From Streptomyces sp. TG1A-60 (lineage in GTDB: Bacteria; Actinomycetota; Actinomycetes; Streptomycetales; Streptomycetaceae): 64,000 nt of DNA. The notes beneath the pieces were generated by a model. The model made no database searches and was not told the origin of the DNA. It saw only the letters and a program-made list of their open reading frames with translations. Of the stretch, positions 7,946 through 16,856 are shown piece by piece. How positions within the stretch are numbered: the first letter of the stretch is position 1; the number at the start of each line of letters is the position of its first letter. The stretch covers positions 248,001 through 312,000 of the forward strand of contig NZ_CP147520.1 of the NCBI RefSeq assembly GCF_037201975.1, in the 5' to 3' direction. The position numbers and the translations under genes were made by a program.

Positions 7946-9972
7946 GGGCCGGTCCTCTCCAGCCCTTCGAGCAGGCCCCGGATCTGCTCGCCCCGCGCCG
8001 ACCAGCTGTTGCGGGCCGCGGCGGCGCGACGCCGGGCCAGCGCGGCCGGGCAGTGGCGCGAGTCCAATGCCTCCTCGATGGCCCGGACGAACCCTTGCGG
8101 GCCGGAGCCGAGATGGACGAGACCGGCCATCGGGATCAGAGACGGCAGCGGTGTGGCGGCGACAGGTTTACCTACGGCCAGGTACTCGTACAGCTTCTTC
8201 GGGTGCACGTAGTCGATCCGGCCGCCCACCCGGTAAGGGATCAGGCCGACATCACAGGCACGCAGTACGGCGGGCATCTCGTCAAAGTCGACCGGGCCCC
8301 GCAGATGTACGTTGGGCAGTCCCGCCAGCGGTGCGCGGCCGGTACGGGTGGACGGCCCGACCAGCAGGAACGTCCAGTTGGGGCGAAGACGGGCCACGGC
8401 GGCGAGGAGTTCCGCGTCAAAGGCCCGGCTGTCGATCGCCCCGGCATAGACGAGCCGCGGGTCGGCCAGCTGTGTGATCCACTCGGCGAGCGGACCTTCC
8501 GCGACGAACGTCTCCGGATCGCACCCGTTGGGGACGATCACGGGCGGGCGCCGCGAGGGGGGCAGCCACCGCGGCAGTGCCGACGACGAGGCCAGGACGA
8601 GATCTGCGGCGCCGACCGCCTTCCGCAGGGCGCTGCGCAGGTGGGGGCGGTTCCAGCGGTGCGTGAACGTCCAGTCCAGGTCCACCGCGTCGTAGACGAG
8701 CACATCTTCCCCCAGCCGGCCGGCCGTCGGCGCGGCCAGGTCTTCATCGATCCACAGGATTCTCCGACTGCCCTGGCGGCGGTCCAGCCAGCGGCGCACC
8801 AGCACTGCGGCAACCCGGCGGTTGATCCAGTTGAGCGGGGGCAGCAGCCGGCCGAACGGCACCACGGTGGGAGGCACCGCGTGCCACAGGGATGGGGCGA
8901 CCTGGCGGACGACGAAGGTCCAGCGAGGGCGTCGGCCCGGCGGGTCGACGAACAACACGCGGCGGCCGACCGCGAGTTCCCGGGCGAGGGCATGCTGACG
9001 GTGAGCTCCGGCGAGCCAGGGCACTCCACTGAGCATCACCGACCAGCTTCGCCCGTCACCGTCCGGCAGGGGGCCCACGTCGCCCTGGACGACGGCCCAC
9101 AGATCCCGCAGGCCGAGTTGACCGCGCCACCGCAGCGCGCGCCGAACCAGCCAGTCCACAAGCACCAGGGCCTGGAGTGTCCGCAACCGCCATCGGGGCT
9201 GTGTGACCCCGGCGTAGCGGAGGAGCCCGTCGAGACGGAACTTGCTGCGAACGGCGGAGCCCAGCAGTCGGGTCGACGCACCGAGAGTGTGCGTGACGAC
9301 CGCGTCCGGCGTCATCCAGAGCCGATGGCCGGCGAGGCGGAGGTTGCGGGCGAGCAGAACGTCATTGAAATAGAGCGGAAACCGCTCGTCGAAGACTTCA
9401 GCCGGATCCAGCACGGCACGGCGTAGCAGCAGACAGCTCGCGGATGGCTGTTCCACCTGCCCCTGGCGGGACAGGTCCGCTCCGCTCATGAGGTGTTCGC
9501 GCCACGGGCGTCTGAAACCCGGCAAGTACCGCAGCGTGGTGGCCAACGCCACCAGACTGCGGAACGTGGGCAGGCGCATGTAGTGCTGTTGAACGCTGCC
9601 GTCAGGGTTGAGGTACAGCGGCGCTACACCCGCTACGTCGGGGCGCTCGCGCAGGAAACCGGCGAGGGCTGTGAGTGCTCCGGGCCACAGACGGACATCA
9701 CTGTTGAGGAGAAGGATCATGTCCCCGCGAGCTCGGGCGCAGGCCTGGTTGACCGCCGCGGCAAAGCCGAGGTTCCGCTCGTTGCGGAGAAGCAGCACGT
9801 TCGGGTGGGCGGCAAGCATGTCCGGTGAGCCGTCCCGCGACCCGTTGTCGACGACGATCACCTCGTACCGGAGCCCATCGGTCGCGGCACGGGGCAGCGA
9901 GTCCAGACAAGCACGGGTTTCGGCACAGGTGTTCCAGCTCACCAGGAGCACCGAGACTTCGGGCAGGGTCAT
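7942..9972 (-). CDS. GT2-GT4 two-domain glycosyltransferase
   Basis: A 676-residue protein with two catalytic modules. Residues 1-~290 are a GT2 domain (VSVLLVSWNTCAETRACLDSL, VVDNGSRDGS, NLGFAAAVNQAC, LLLNSDVRLWPG). Residues ~310-676 are a GT-B/GT4 domain (VVPFGRLLP early, VIVPNGCDPETF, LVYAGAID, CDVGLIPYRVGG, PKKLYEYLAVGKPV). The last motif carries the conserved Glu of GT4 enzymes. It may add two consecutive sugars. The ATG at 9972 overlaps the stop of the small upstream gene. No internal stop or start suggests a split gene. Confidence 0.88.
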   Translation of the reverse strand: MTLPEVSVLLVSWNTCAETRACLDSLPRAATDGLRYEVIVVDNGSRDGSPDMLAAHPNVLLLRNERNLGFAAAVNQACARARGDMILLLNSDVRLWPGALTALAGFLRERPDVAGVAPLYLNPDGSVQQHYMRLPTFRSLVALATTLRYLPGFRRPWREHLMSGADLSRQGQVEQPSASCLLLRRAVLDPAEVFDERFPLYFNDVLLARNLRLAGHRLWMTPDAVVTHTLGASTRLLGSAVRSKFRLDGLLRYAGVTQPRWRLRTLQALVLVDWLVRRALRWRGQLGLRDLWAVVQGDVGPLPDGDGRSWSVMLSGVPWLAGAHRQHALARELAVGRRVLFVDPPGRRPRWTFVVRQVAPSLWHAVPPTVVPFGRLLPPLNWINRRVAAVLVRRWLDRRQGSRRILWIDEDLAAPTAGRLGEDVLVYDAVDLDWTFTHRWNRPHLRSALRKAVGAADLVLASSSALPRWLPPSRRPPVIVPNGCDPETFVAEGPLAEWITQLADPRLVYAGAIDSRAFDAELLAAVARLRPNWTFLLVGPSTRTGRAPLAGLPNVHLRGPVDFDEMPAVLRACDVGLIPYRVGGRIDYVHPKKLYEYLAVGKPVAATPLPSLIPMAGLVHLGSGPQGFVRAIEEALDSRHCPAALARRRAAAARNSWSARGEQIRGLLEGLERTGP

Positions 9973-10214
9973 GAGCTGCGCCGCCCCGGCAGCGGGGCGA
10001 GCCGTTCGAGCGCTTCGCGGACCGAGTGCCGGGTCCCGGTGAGACCAGCCCGGATGAGAGGGCGCAACACCCCGGACCGCGGCCGTGCCGTGACGTCGGG
10101 ATCTCCGCTCAGCCGGTCGTGAGCACCCTGAGGCAACTGTGCAGACGCGCCCATCAGTTCAATCATGTGAAGCACGACCATCCTCCGAGCAGCAGGCTGC
10201 TCGATCGACGCCAC
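9969..10214 (-). CDS. small hypothetical protein coupled to the GT2-GT4 gene
   Basis: An 81-residue open frame from GTG at 10214 (GGGAG about 6 bases upstream) whose TGA overlaps the ATG of the GT2-GT4 gene. The overlap and direction are the main support. The C-terminal part (PLIRAGLTGTRHSVREALERL) looks amphipathic. I recognise no family, signal peptide or membrane segment. An alternative start is the ATG at MVVLHMIEL. It may serve mainly as a translational leader. Confidence 0.5.
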   Translation of the reverse strand: MASIEQPAARRMVVLHMIELMGASAQLPQGAHDRLSGDPDVTARPRSGVLRPLIRAGLTGTRHSVREALERLAPLPGRRSS

Positions 10215-10394
10215 AAGACACTCCCAGTCGCATCAATTCATTTCAGCCTCGGTCAGAGATGGATTTCTGGGTTCGGCCTATTCGGTCAGACGGTAATGGT
10301 GTCGACATTGATTCGTTTCCGACGCGTCGGCGTGTCGTCTGTTTTTAATGCATTCGCGTTACTCTCCTTTGCGATTCTCAGCGCCATTGCGGCG

Positions 10395-10425
10395 CCGGAA
10401 GGGTGTAGGTCCTACACCCTTCCGG
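10395..10425. promoter_or_regulatory. 31-bp perfect palindrome in a divergent intergenic region
   Basis: The sequence CCGGAAGGGTGTAGG, a single T, and its exact reverse complement form 15-base arms. It lies in the 343-base gap (10215-10557) between the minus-strand glycosyltransferase operon and the plus-strand LPDTG gene. No T-tract follows on either side, and both flanking genes point away from it, so it is more likely an operator or cruciform than a terminator. The rest of the gap shows no further gene. Confidence 0.55.
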
Positions 10426-10557
10426 GGAGTCATCGCCCCCGTGGCGTTAGCTGTGCTTGACATGGCGTTATGTCTGCCTGCGACAGGTTTTTGCTCGTCA
10501 CGGCCGGCTCTGCCGCCGGGCCGGAACCCATCCGAGAAGGTGTGAGGAGCGTGGAAA

Positions 10558-11079
10558 GTGACTACGTCACGCAGACGGCGTAACGTCCTCGCCTTCGTGG
10601 CAGCGGCCGCTGTCATCGTCGCCGGCCCGCTGGTGGCCGCAGAGACGGCACATGCCGAGTACCCGCCGAATGCACCCAGTCTGAGCATCGATACGACAGG
10701 GATCGCCGGTGATCCGCTCCTTTTCACCGCGACGGGGTTCGCCGCCAAGCAACAGGTCGTCGCGGAACTCATCTCGAAGGAACCGGTCCTGGGCACGTTC
10801 TTCGCCGACTCGAAAGGCACGGTCTCGGGGACCGTCACGATCCCCGAGACCAGCAAGCCCGGCCCACACGCCTTCAGACTCACCGCCCGTGATCCGGACC
10901 TGGTCCTGTCATCGGTGATCAATGTGCTGCCGCGACACCAGAAGCTCCCGCCGGACGGTCAGCTTCCTGATACCGGTTCCGGCCAAAGGACCTTCGTCAT
11001 GTTCAGCACGGCTGTCGGTTTGCTGGCAGTCGGCGGGGGAGCCGTCCTCGTGGTACGACGTCGGCGCACGCGCCGCTGA
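10558..11079 (+). CDS. LPDTG-anchored surface protein
   Basis: A 173-residue secreted protein for sortase attachment to the cell wall. It has an Arg-rich N-terminus and signal peptide (NVLAFVAAAAVIVAGPLVAA, then AETAHAEY), an Ig-like beta-rich middle (ITIDTTG-type pattern: LSIDTTGIAGDPLLFTATGF), then LPDTG at about residue 140, a hydrophobic stretch (FVMFSTAVGLLAVGGGAVLV) and an Arg-rich tail. The GTG at 10558 is the start because GAGGAG lies 8 bases upstream. It sits against the flow of the glycosyltransferase genes and just before a DUF4012 gene. Confidence 0.85.
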   Translation: MTTSRRRRNVLAFVAAAAVIVAGPLVAAETAHAEYPPNAPSLSIDTTGIAGDPLLFTATGFAAKQQVVAELISKEPVLGTFFADSKGTVSGTVTIPETSKPGPHAFRLTARDPDLVLSSVINVLPRHQKLPPDGQLPDTGSGQRTFVMFSTAVGLLAVGGGAVLVVRRRRTRR

Positions 11080-11092
11080 CCTGGCCGCCACC

Positions 11093-12928
11093 ATGGAGCA
11101 CTCCCCGGCCCCTGGAAGCACACATCCCGCACAACCGCACCGCCGACGTCGGCGCGTCCGATATCTGCTGGCGGCCATCGTATTCCTGATCCTGGCGGGT
11201 GCGGCCTGGATCGCGGTCACTGGTCTGATCGCCCGTACCGAACTGCTGGCCGCACAGCGGGATCTGCACACGCTGCGGCAGTCGGTCAACGCAGGGCCGT
11301 CGCGGGACTCCGCCGCCGCACCCGTGCCTGGCACGTCGAAAGCCGAGGCGGCGCTGCGTTCCGCGGCGGCACACGCCGCCCGAGCGCACCACCTCACCAC
11401 CGGGCCTGCCTGGTACCCGGCCACGCACCTGCCCTTGCTCGGCGACCTGGCACGTATCGTGCGCGGCACGGCGCACGCCGCTGACCGGCTGACCCACGAT
11501 GTGCTCACTCCCCTCGTCCGCAGCGTCCCGGATCTCACGGCCGACGCACAAGACGGCGATACCCATCGCCTGCTGACCGCCCTGCACGACGCGGCCCCGG
11601 CACTCGAACGCGCCGCGCAGGACGCCGCGGCAGTCCGCGCCCAGGCCCGTGGACTGCCACACGCCACCTGGTTGCCGGCAGCCGAGCGGGCCCGTACGCA
11701 ACTGGTCCGCCAACTCGACCGGATTGCCCCGACGACGGCCGACGCCGCCCTTGCGGCCCGGCTCCTCCCGCCGATGCTGGGGGAACAGGGGCCGCGGCGT
11801 TACTTCGTGGTCTTCCAGAACACCGCCGAAGCCCGCGGTACCGGCGGGCTGCCCGGGGCCTTCACGGTGGTCACGGCCGACCGGGGCCGCATCGGCTTCG
11901 ACACCTTCGGCAACGACACCGTGCTGCAGCCGACCCGGCCTACAGTGGACCTGGGAACGGATTACGCCGCCTTGTACGCCGCCAACGAGCCCACTCAGTT
12001 CTGGGGGAACTCCAATCTCAGCCCTCACTTTCCCTATGCGGCCCGTATCTGGGCCGAGGCATGGAGGGAGCACAGCGGCCAGAAGGTAGACGGGGTGCTC
12101 GCCGTCGACCCCACTGTGCTGGGCCGGCTGCTGGAGGCCACCGGGCCGGCCCGTCTGCCCGACGGCACCCTGCTCACCGGCGCCAACGCCGTGGAACTCA
12201 CCGAGCGAACGAGCTACGCGGCCTACCAGGACATCACCGCCCGCAAAGCGTTCTTCCTCGACGTCGCCCGCACCGCCGCCACACAGTTGACCGGCGCCGC
12301 CAAGGATCCGCAGCGGATTCCTGCGCTGCTGCGGGCCGTGTACGACGTGCAGCGGGACGCCCGTCTGAAGGTGTGGAGCACGCTTCAGGCCGAACAACGC
12401 CTCATCGAACCCAGGGCATTCAGCGGCTCACTCCCCAAAGGCGCGGGCCCCTTCGCCGGGGTCATCGTCAACAACGCGGCGGCCACCAAGCTCGACTACT
12501 ACCTCGACCGAAGGCTGACCTGGGAGCCGGGTACCTGCACCCCGCACGGACGAACGGTCACCGCCACCGTGACGCTGACCAACCGGGCGCCGGCCACGGG
12601 ACTCCCGACCTACGTCACCGATCGCCTCGACACCCGGGCCCGTTCCTCCCGGCCGGGTGACAACCGACTGCTGGTCTCCTACTACGCCAGTGCGGGAGCC
12701 GCCCTGACCGGGGCGATGCTGGACGGCCGTCGTATCCCGCTGAATCATGCCGTCGAACACGGCCACCCGGTGTACACCCTCGATCTGGAACTGCCCGCGG
12801 GGAGCACCCGCACCGTGACGCTGCACCTGTCGGAGCCGATCACCGATCGCGCCCCGACCCTGATGCGCCAACAGCTGGTGAATCCCTTGCGGACCGAGGT
12901 GAAACCGTACCCGCGATGCCGCCGTTGA
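11093..12928 (+). CDS. DUF4012 membrane-anchored protein
   Basis: A 611-residue protein with one N-terminal membrane segment (YLLAAIVFLILAGAAWIAVT after an RRRRRVR positive patch) and a large extracellular domain of the DUF4012 type: FVVFQNTAEARGTGGLPGAF, FWGNSNLSPHFPYAARIWAEAW, GVLAVDPTVLGRLLEATGP and VIVNNAAATKLDYYLDR. The ATG at 11093 is used because it immediately precedes the membrane segment; the long upstream extension overlaps the LPDTG gene. DUF4012 genes often lie in actinobacterial exopolysaccharide loci, but their biochemical role is not established. Confidence 0.85.
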   Translation: MEHSPAPGSTHPAQPHRRRRRVRYLLAAIVFLILAGAAWIAVTGLIARTELLAAQRDLHTLRQSVNAGPSRDSAAAPVPGTSKAEAALRSAAAHAARAHHLTTGPAWYPATHLPLLGDLARIVRGTAHAADRLTHDVLTPLVRSVPDLTADAQDGDTHRLLTALHDAAPALERAAQDAAAVRAQARGLPHATWLPAAERARTQLVRQLDRIAPTTADAALAARLLPPMLGEQGPRRYFVVFQNTAEARGTGGLPGAFTVVTADRGRIGFDTFGNDTVLQPTRPTVDLGTDYAALYAANEPTQFWGNSNLSPHFPYAARIWAEAWREHSGQKVDGVLAVDPTVLGRLLEATGPARLPDGTLLTGANAVELTERTSYAAYQDITARKAFFLDVARTAATQLTGAAKDPQRIPALLRAVYDVQRDARLKVWSTLQAEQRLIEPRAFSGSLPKGAGPFAGVIVNNAAATKLDYYLDRRLTWEPGTCTPHGRTVTATVTLTNRAPATGLPTYVTDRLDTRARSSRPGDNRLLVSYYASAGAALTGAMLDGRRIPLNHAVEHGHPVYTLDLELPAGSTRTVTLHLSEPITDRAPTLMRQQLVNPLRTEVKPYPRCRR

Positions 12929-13122
12929 CGACGGCCGTCAGCCGTTCGGCTCCGTCACCGGGCGGCCGGGCACCGGCGTGGCGAGCGGCCCACCCACTCC
13001 CCGATCCGCATGGCACGGCGACGCGGCCCCGCCCCAGCCTGGGCCGCAGTTCGCGTACCACATCACCTGCTGCTGATGGCAGCCTTGCCGAGGGCCGGGC
13101 GACCGGGAGACATCGGGAGCGA

Positions 13123-13968
13123 TCAGCGGATCGGCAGGTTCTCCGGCAGGCGGGCGAGCAGCCGCAGATGATCGCCGAGCCGCGGATGGGTGGTACGCGG
13201 TGAGCCGCAGGCGGCCCAGTCGGCGAACAGCAGCGACATCCCCGACGGGCTGGGCAGGCGGGAGGGCCTCATGTAGTACCGGGCGAAGACGGTGTCGCAG
13301 CGCTCGACCACGAAGCCGCACTCCTCCACCAGCGCCGTCAACGACCGCGCCGAGAAGTGCCAGCGGTGGCAGTCCGGTTGCAGATGCGGCCATGATCCAC
13401 CCTGCCGTTGGGCGGAGGACGATGCGATGTTCGGCACTTCGAGGGCGAGCCATCCTCCGGTGGTGAGCGATGCCCGGGCCTTGGTGAGGAACCGCCTTGG
13501 CTCGTCGACGTGTTCGAGCACATGGAAGGCGCACACGGCGTCCACCGCGGTGGTCGGTGTGACCGTCTCGAAGCAGCCCTGCCGTACCGGCATCTTGAGC
13601 TTGTCCCGCGCGTGGCGGACACAGACCTCGGACAGTTCCACTCCGTCGGCTGCGATGCCGGCTCTCCGGGCGGCTTCGATGAAGTAGCCGCCTGCTGAGC
13701 CGGCCTCCAGCAGAGACCTCGGGCGGGTGGCCGACAGGAGCCACCGCATCCGTCGGGCGGCTTCGTACCGCCACTGCCCGGCGCGGGCGAAGTAGCGTTG
13801 GTAGTAGGTGCCGTCGAAGAGGTCCCACTGGTGTGCCCCGTCGCCGTTCGCGGCGGTCCAGTGGAATTCGCAGGCCGGGCAACGGCGCAGCAGTCCGCCG
13901 AAGACCGGCTCGTCGCCCGCGGCCTGGTGGCAGAGGGGGCAGCGGGTCGCTTCCATCTGCAAGGTCAT
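13123..13968 (-). CDS. class I SAM methyltransferase with N-terminal zinc-ribbon-like motif
   Basis: A 281-residue protein starting MTLQMEATRCPLCHQAA, with a second Cys pair in RRCPACEFHW, followed by a Rossmann methyltransferase domain (LLEAGSAGGYFIEAARRAG as motif I, AVCAFHVLEHVDEPRRFL as the motif II/III region, GGWLALEVPN). This arrangement occurs in sugar-modifying methyltransferases. AAGGAG precedes the ATG at 13968, which overlaps the flippase stop (ATGA). The substrate is probably a sugar of the repeat unit, by context only. The 194 bases between its end and the DUF4012 stop hold no gene I can support. Confidence 0.85.
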   Translation of the reverse strand: MTLQMEATRCPLCHQAAGDEPVFGGLLRRCPACEFHWTAANGDGAHQWDLFDGTYYQRYFARAGQWRYEAARRMRWLLSATRPRSLLEAGSAGGYFIEAARRAGIAADGVELSEVCVRHARDKLKMPVRQGCFETVTPTTAVDAVCAFHVLEHVDEPRRFLTKARASLTTGGWLALEVPNIASSSAQRQGGSWPHLQPDCHRWHFSARSLTALVEECGFVVERCDTVFARYYMRPSRLPSPSGMSLLFADWAACGSPRTTHPRLGDHLRLLARLPENLPIR

Positions 13969-15608
13969 GCGTTGCTCCTTTTCCGCGCGGGAACCGCGCC
14001 GCGATGGGGGGTCAATCCGGCAAGAGCCATGCGCAGCCGGGTCAGGTCTGATGCGCCGAAGAATCCGAGCAGGGCCAGCAGCGCGGCCGCGACCAGCACG
14101 GTCAGGCCACCCCGGCAGGCGACTGCCACGGCGGCGTCGGCCCGGCCCGTTCCGGGAGTCAGCTGGAAGGTGACCAGACAGGCAAGGACTCCCGCCGTCA
14201 CGGCCGCGAAGACGGGTGGCCACAGTGCTCGCAGCAGCGGTGCCACCGGCCGCCGGGATCTGCTGTGGAAGTGCGCGAAGAAGTAGACGGTGCCCCCGAA
14301 GGCCGCCAATGTGGTCGCCAGCGGGACGCCCCAGGGACCGAGAAGCCGAAGCAGTGGAACGGTGAGCAGCAGATTGAGCACGGCGGCCAGCACCGTGCCG
14401 CGGGTCTCACACCCGGGCCTGCCCTCGGCCCGGGTCACCATCGCGGCCGCGCTGGCGATCACACTCGCGGCGCAGCCGGGGGCCAGGACCATGATAGTCA
14501 CGGCTGCGGCAGGCAGGGGACGGCCGAGCCACATCCGCACCAGCGGATCGGCCGACACCACCAGGACGGTGGCCGCGATCGCGGCGAACGCCGTCAGGTA
14601 CCGGGTCAGATGGATGTAGAGCCGGTCGAGCCGACCGGGTTCATCGTCGGCCGCCGCGGCGGCCGACGGGAAGGCTGCCGTGAGAATGACCACCGAAGGC
14701 AACCGCAGCAGCCCGACAAGGCGGCTGCCCAGGTCGTATCCAGCTACCGCCGACGGATTGTGGAAGCCTGTGAGCACCAGCCGGTCCGTCTCGCTGTTGA
14801 CCGCGGCTGCCGCGCCCGCCACCTGGACACGTGAGCCGTACGACGCCACATACCCCACATCGGACGGTCTGATGTCCCGCAGGCTGGGCGTCAGCCCAGC
14901 GGCGTACCGGCGGGCCAAGCAGACGAACATCAGTGCCCGCAACGCACTGCTCACCACCACCGAGGCGGCCAGCTCCACCAGTCCGCCGCCCAGCGTGACC
15001 ACCGCTGCCGCGAGCCCTGCGCCGAGCACAGCGGTGCCGGCGACGACCCAGGCCACCGGACCATAGCGCTGGGTGCCCTCCAGCACGCTCCGCCAGGGCA
15101 GCGCGAGACTGTCGAGAAGAAAGCCCACCAGCAGGAACAGGGTGGCGCCCCGCGCCGGCGCGGAGAGTTCACCCAGATGGAACACGCGGGCCAGCCACGG
15201 CCAGCAGATCGCCGTCCCGGCAAGGGCCAGCGCTGAGAGAACGGCACCCCACACAACGCCCAGGCCCAGTACGGCGCAGACCTGTCGCTGCCGCTCGCCT
15301 CCGACGGCCCGGGCGACCTCCCGGATCTGAACCGAGCCGAGCCCCAGGTCGGCGAGCGACACAATGGCGATCAGACCCGTAAGCAGCGCCCACACACCGT
15401 ACGAGCGGGCGCCGATGGTCCCGTACACCACCGGTAGTGACGCGACGCCGGCCAGCGCGGTGGCGACCCTGGCTGCGAGAAGCCTGGCGCTGTTGCCGGC
15501 CACCCGAGCCGCAACGGCTTCGGCCGGAGCGGCGATACCGCTGGAGAACTCCGGCGGGCTAGCCACCGGGAACCCACCCGGACCGGTCAGGAGCACAGAA
15601 CGGATCAA
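13965..15608 (-). CDS. Wzx-like oligosaccharide flippase
   Basis: A membrane protein of up to 547 residues with twelve to fourteen hydrophobic segments, in the polysaccharide-exporter branch of the MATE superfamily. It would flip the undecaprenyl-linked repeat unit outward. Typical pieces are the N-terminal ARVATALAGVASLPVVYGTIGARSYG spread, LADLGLGSVQIREVARA and SYGSRVQVAGAAAAVNSETDRLVL. The first codon used is TTG at 15608. A GTG at 15566 (VASPPEFSS) with GGTGGG in front is an equally good start. Downstream the methyltransferase is coupled by ATGA. Confidence 0.85.
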   Translation of the reverse strand: MIRSVLLTGPGGFPVASPPEFSSGIAAPAEAVAARVAGNSARLLAARVATALAGVASLPVVYGTIGARSYGVWALLTGLIAIVSLADLGLGSVQIREVARAVGGERQRQVCAVLGLGVVWGAVLSALALAGTAICWPWLARVFHLGELSAPARGATLFLLVGFLLDSLALPWRSVLEGTQRYGPVAWVVAGTAVLGAGLAAAVVTLGGGLVELAASVVVSSALRALMFVCLARRYAAGLTPSLRDIRPSDVGYVASYGSRVQVAGAAAAVNSETDRLVLTGFHNPSAVAGYDLGSRLVGLLRLPSVVILTAAFPSAAAAADDEPGRLDRLYIHLTRYLTAFAAIAATVLVVSADPLVRMWLGRPLPAAAVTIMVLAPGCAASVIASAAAMVTRAEGRPGCETRGTVLAAVLNLLLTVPLLRLLGPWGVPLATTLAAFGGTVYFFAHFHSRSRRPVAPLLRALWPPVFAAVTAGVLACLVTFQLTPGTGRADAAVAVACRGGLTVLVAAALLALLGFFGASDLTRLRMALAGLTPHRGAVPARKRSNA

Positions 15609-15790
15609 GCTTCATAGCATTTATGTTTTGCCGTCACATCCCATGCCCGCCACTTGAGAAGCCAGGATTGCGTCATAAGGGAGCGAATCACTACACGCAT
15701 GCGCGCCGATGCCTACCTGGATGACGGCGTTCGCCCTGTTAATCTCCGGCTACAAAGGGCCCTTCCCCCAACAAGATCGAGTACTCAATC

Positions 15791-16567
15791 ATGCCGGAAT
15801 CCAAGACAGTCGGCGGGCAGCACGGCACCCTCCTCGGTCCGCCGACCCATGCTCGGCCGTCACGCCAGGATGCCCAGCGGATGAGCGACCTGCGCTGCGT
15901 GTGCTGCGGGAGCCGCAGTTTCACGCAGCGTCCGGCCTTGTGGCCGAAGCTGATCGAAGAGTGGCAGCTGAGCGAGGAGGAGGCCGCCTATATCGATCGG
16001 CAGCAGGGTTTGCATTGCACCCGCTGCGGGGCAAGCCTCCGGTCTCTGGCCCTGGCCCATGCGATCATGAAGGTCTACGGCTCGACGAGCCTTTTTCCCG
16101 TCTTCATGCTTCGCCATCCTCTGCTCAAGGTCCTTGAGATCAATCGGGCCGGAACCCTTCACCGCTTCCTGCGGAGGATGCCGCGCACGAAGCTGATGAG
16201 CTTCCCCGATATCGACATGATGGCGCTTCCCTTCGATGACGCGTCGATGGACTTGGTTGTGCATTCGGACACGTTGGAGCATGTGCCCGATCCTGTGCAG
16301 GGGCTGCGCGAGTGCTTTCGCGTGGTCCGGCCGCGAGGCTGGGTCTGTTTCACGATTCCGGTTGTCGTCGGCCAGCTGACGCGGACGAGGGCCGGTAAGC
16401 CCCCGAGTTACCACGGAGTGCCGCCGGAGGGGACACCCGACTGCCTCGTCCAGACGGAATACGGCGCTGACATGTGGACCCAGGTCATGGAGGCCGGCGG
16501 CGGCGAGTGCCGCATCATCCGTCTCGAATTTCCCGCCGCTCTCGCCATCGCCGCCCGTAAGTTCTAG
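15791..16567 (+). CDS. class I SAM methyltransferase, Cys-rich N-terminus
   Basis: A 258-residue protein with two Cys pairs (CVCCGSRSF and LHCTRCGASL) that resemble a zinc ribbon, then a methyltransferase-like domain: LKVLEINRAGTLHRFL replaces motif I in a degenerate form, followed by MMALPFDDASMDLVVHSDTLEHVPDPVQGL and PRGWVCFTIPVV. Related proteins occur in sugar-modification loci. The start may be ATG 15791 or ATG 15881 (MSDLRCVCCG); neither has a strong ribosome binding site. It is transcribed away from the flippase gene. Confidence 0.75.
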   Translation: MPESKTVGGQHGTLLGPPTHARPSRQDAQRMSDLRCVCCGSRSFTQRPALWPKLIEEWQLSEEEAAYIDRQQGLHCTRCGASLRSLALAHAIMKVYGSTSLFPVFMLRHPLLKVLEINRAGTLHRFLRRMPRTKLMSFPDIDMMALPFDDASMDLVVHSDTLEHVPDPVQGLRECFRVVRPRGWVCFTIPVVVGQLTRTRAGKPPSYHGVPPEGTPDCLVQTEYGADMWTQVMEAGGGECRIIRLEFPAALAIAARKF

Positions 16568-16856
16568 ACTAGCTAGCCTGCGCGTTTCACTTGCTGCGGT
16601 GTCCGGATCTTGATCGGAAAAGCGAAAGTGCTTTCTCAGCTGGGAAGATGAGGCTTGTCTAGTACTCCAGCTGTAGATCTGATCTTGCTGGTGGGTGTGA
16701 CCGAGTGTGCTGCAGTGGTTGGCCACCGAGGGCCTCAGCTGGTCGATGTGCGTGTTGTGCCGAGGGCTTGGGGCGTCGGGCCATTCCTGAGCCCGTCGGG
16801 ACCGCAGCAGTGGGCCCCGCGGCCCAGGTGTCGGTGGCTGCACGTACGGTCTGCGC

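Noticed and set aside
5715..9426. Long plus-strand open frames opposite the glycosyltransferase genes
   Set aside because: They are Gly/Gln/Arg-rich antisense shadows produced by high third-position GC in the real minus-strand genes.
10395..10425. Palindrome as a rho-independent terminator
   Set aside because: No T-tract on either strand and both neighbouring genes are transcribed away from it, so there is no transcript to end there.
16659..16662. CTAG as target duplication of the IS701-type element
   Set aside because: The right flank reads TCTT, so there is no matching copy; CTAG next to the left end may be chance.
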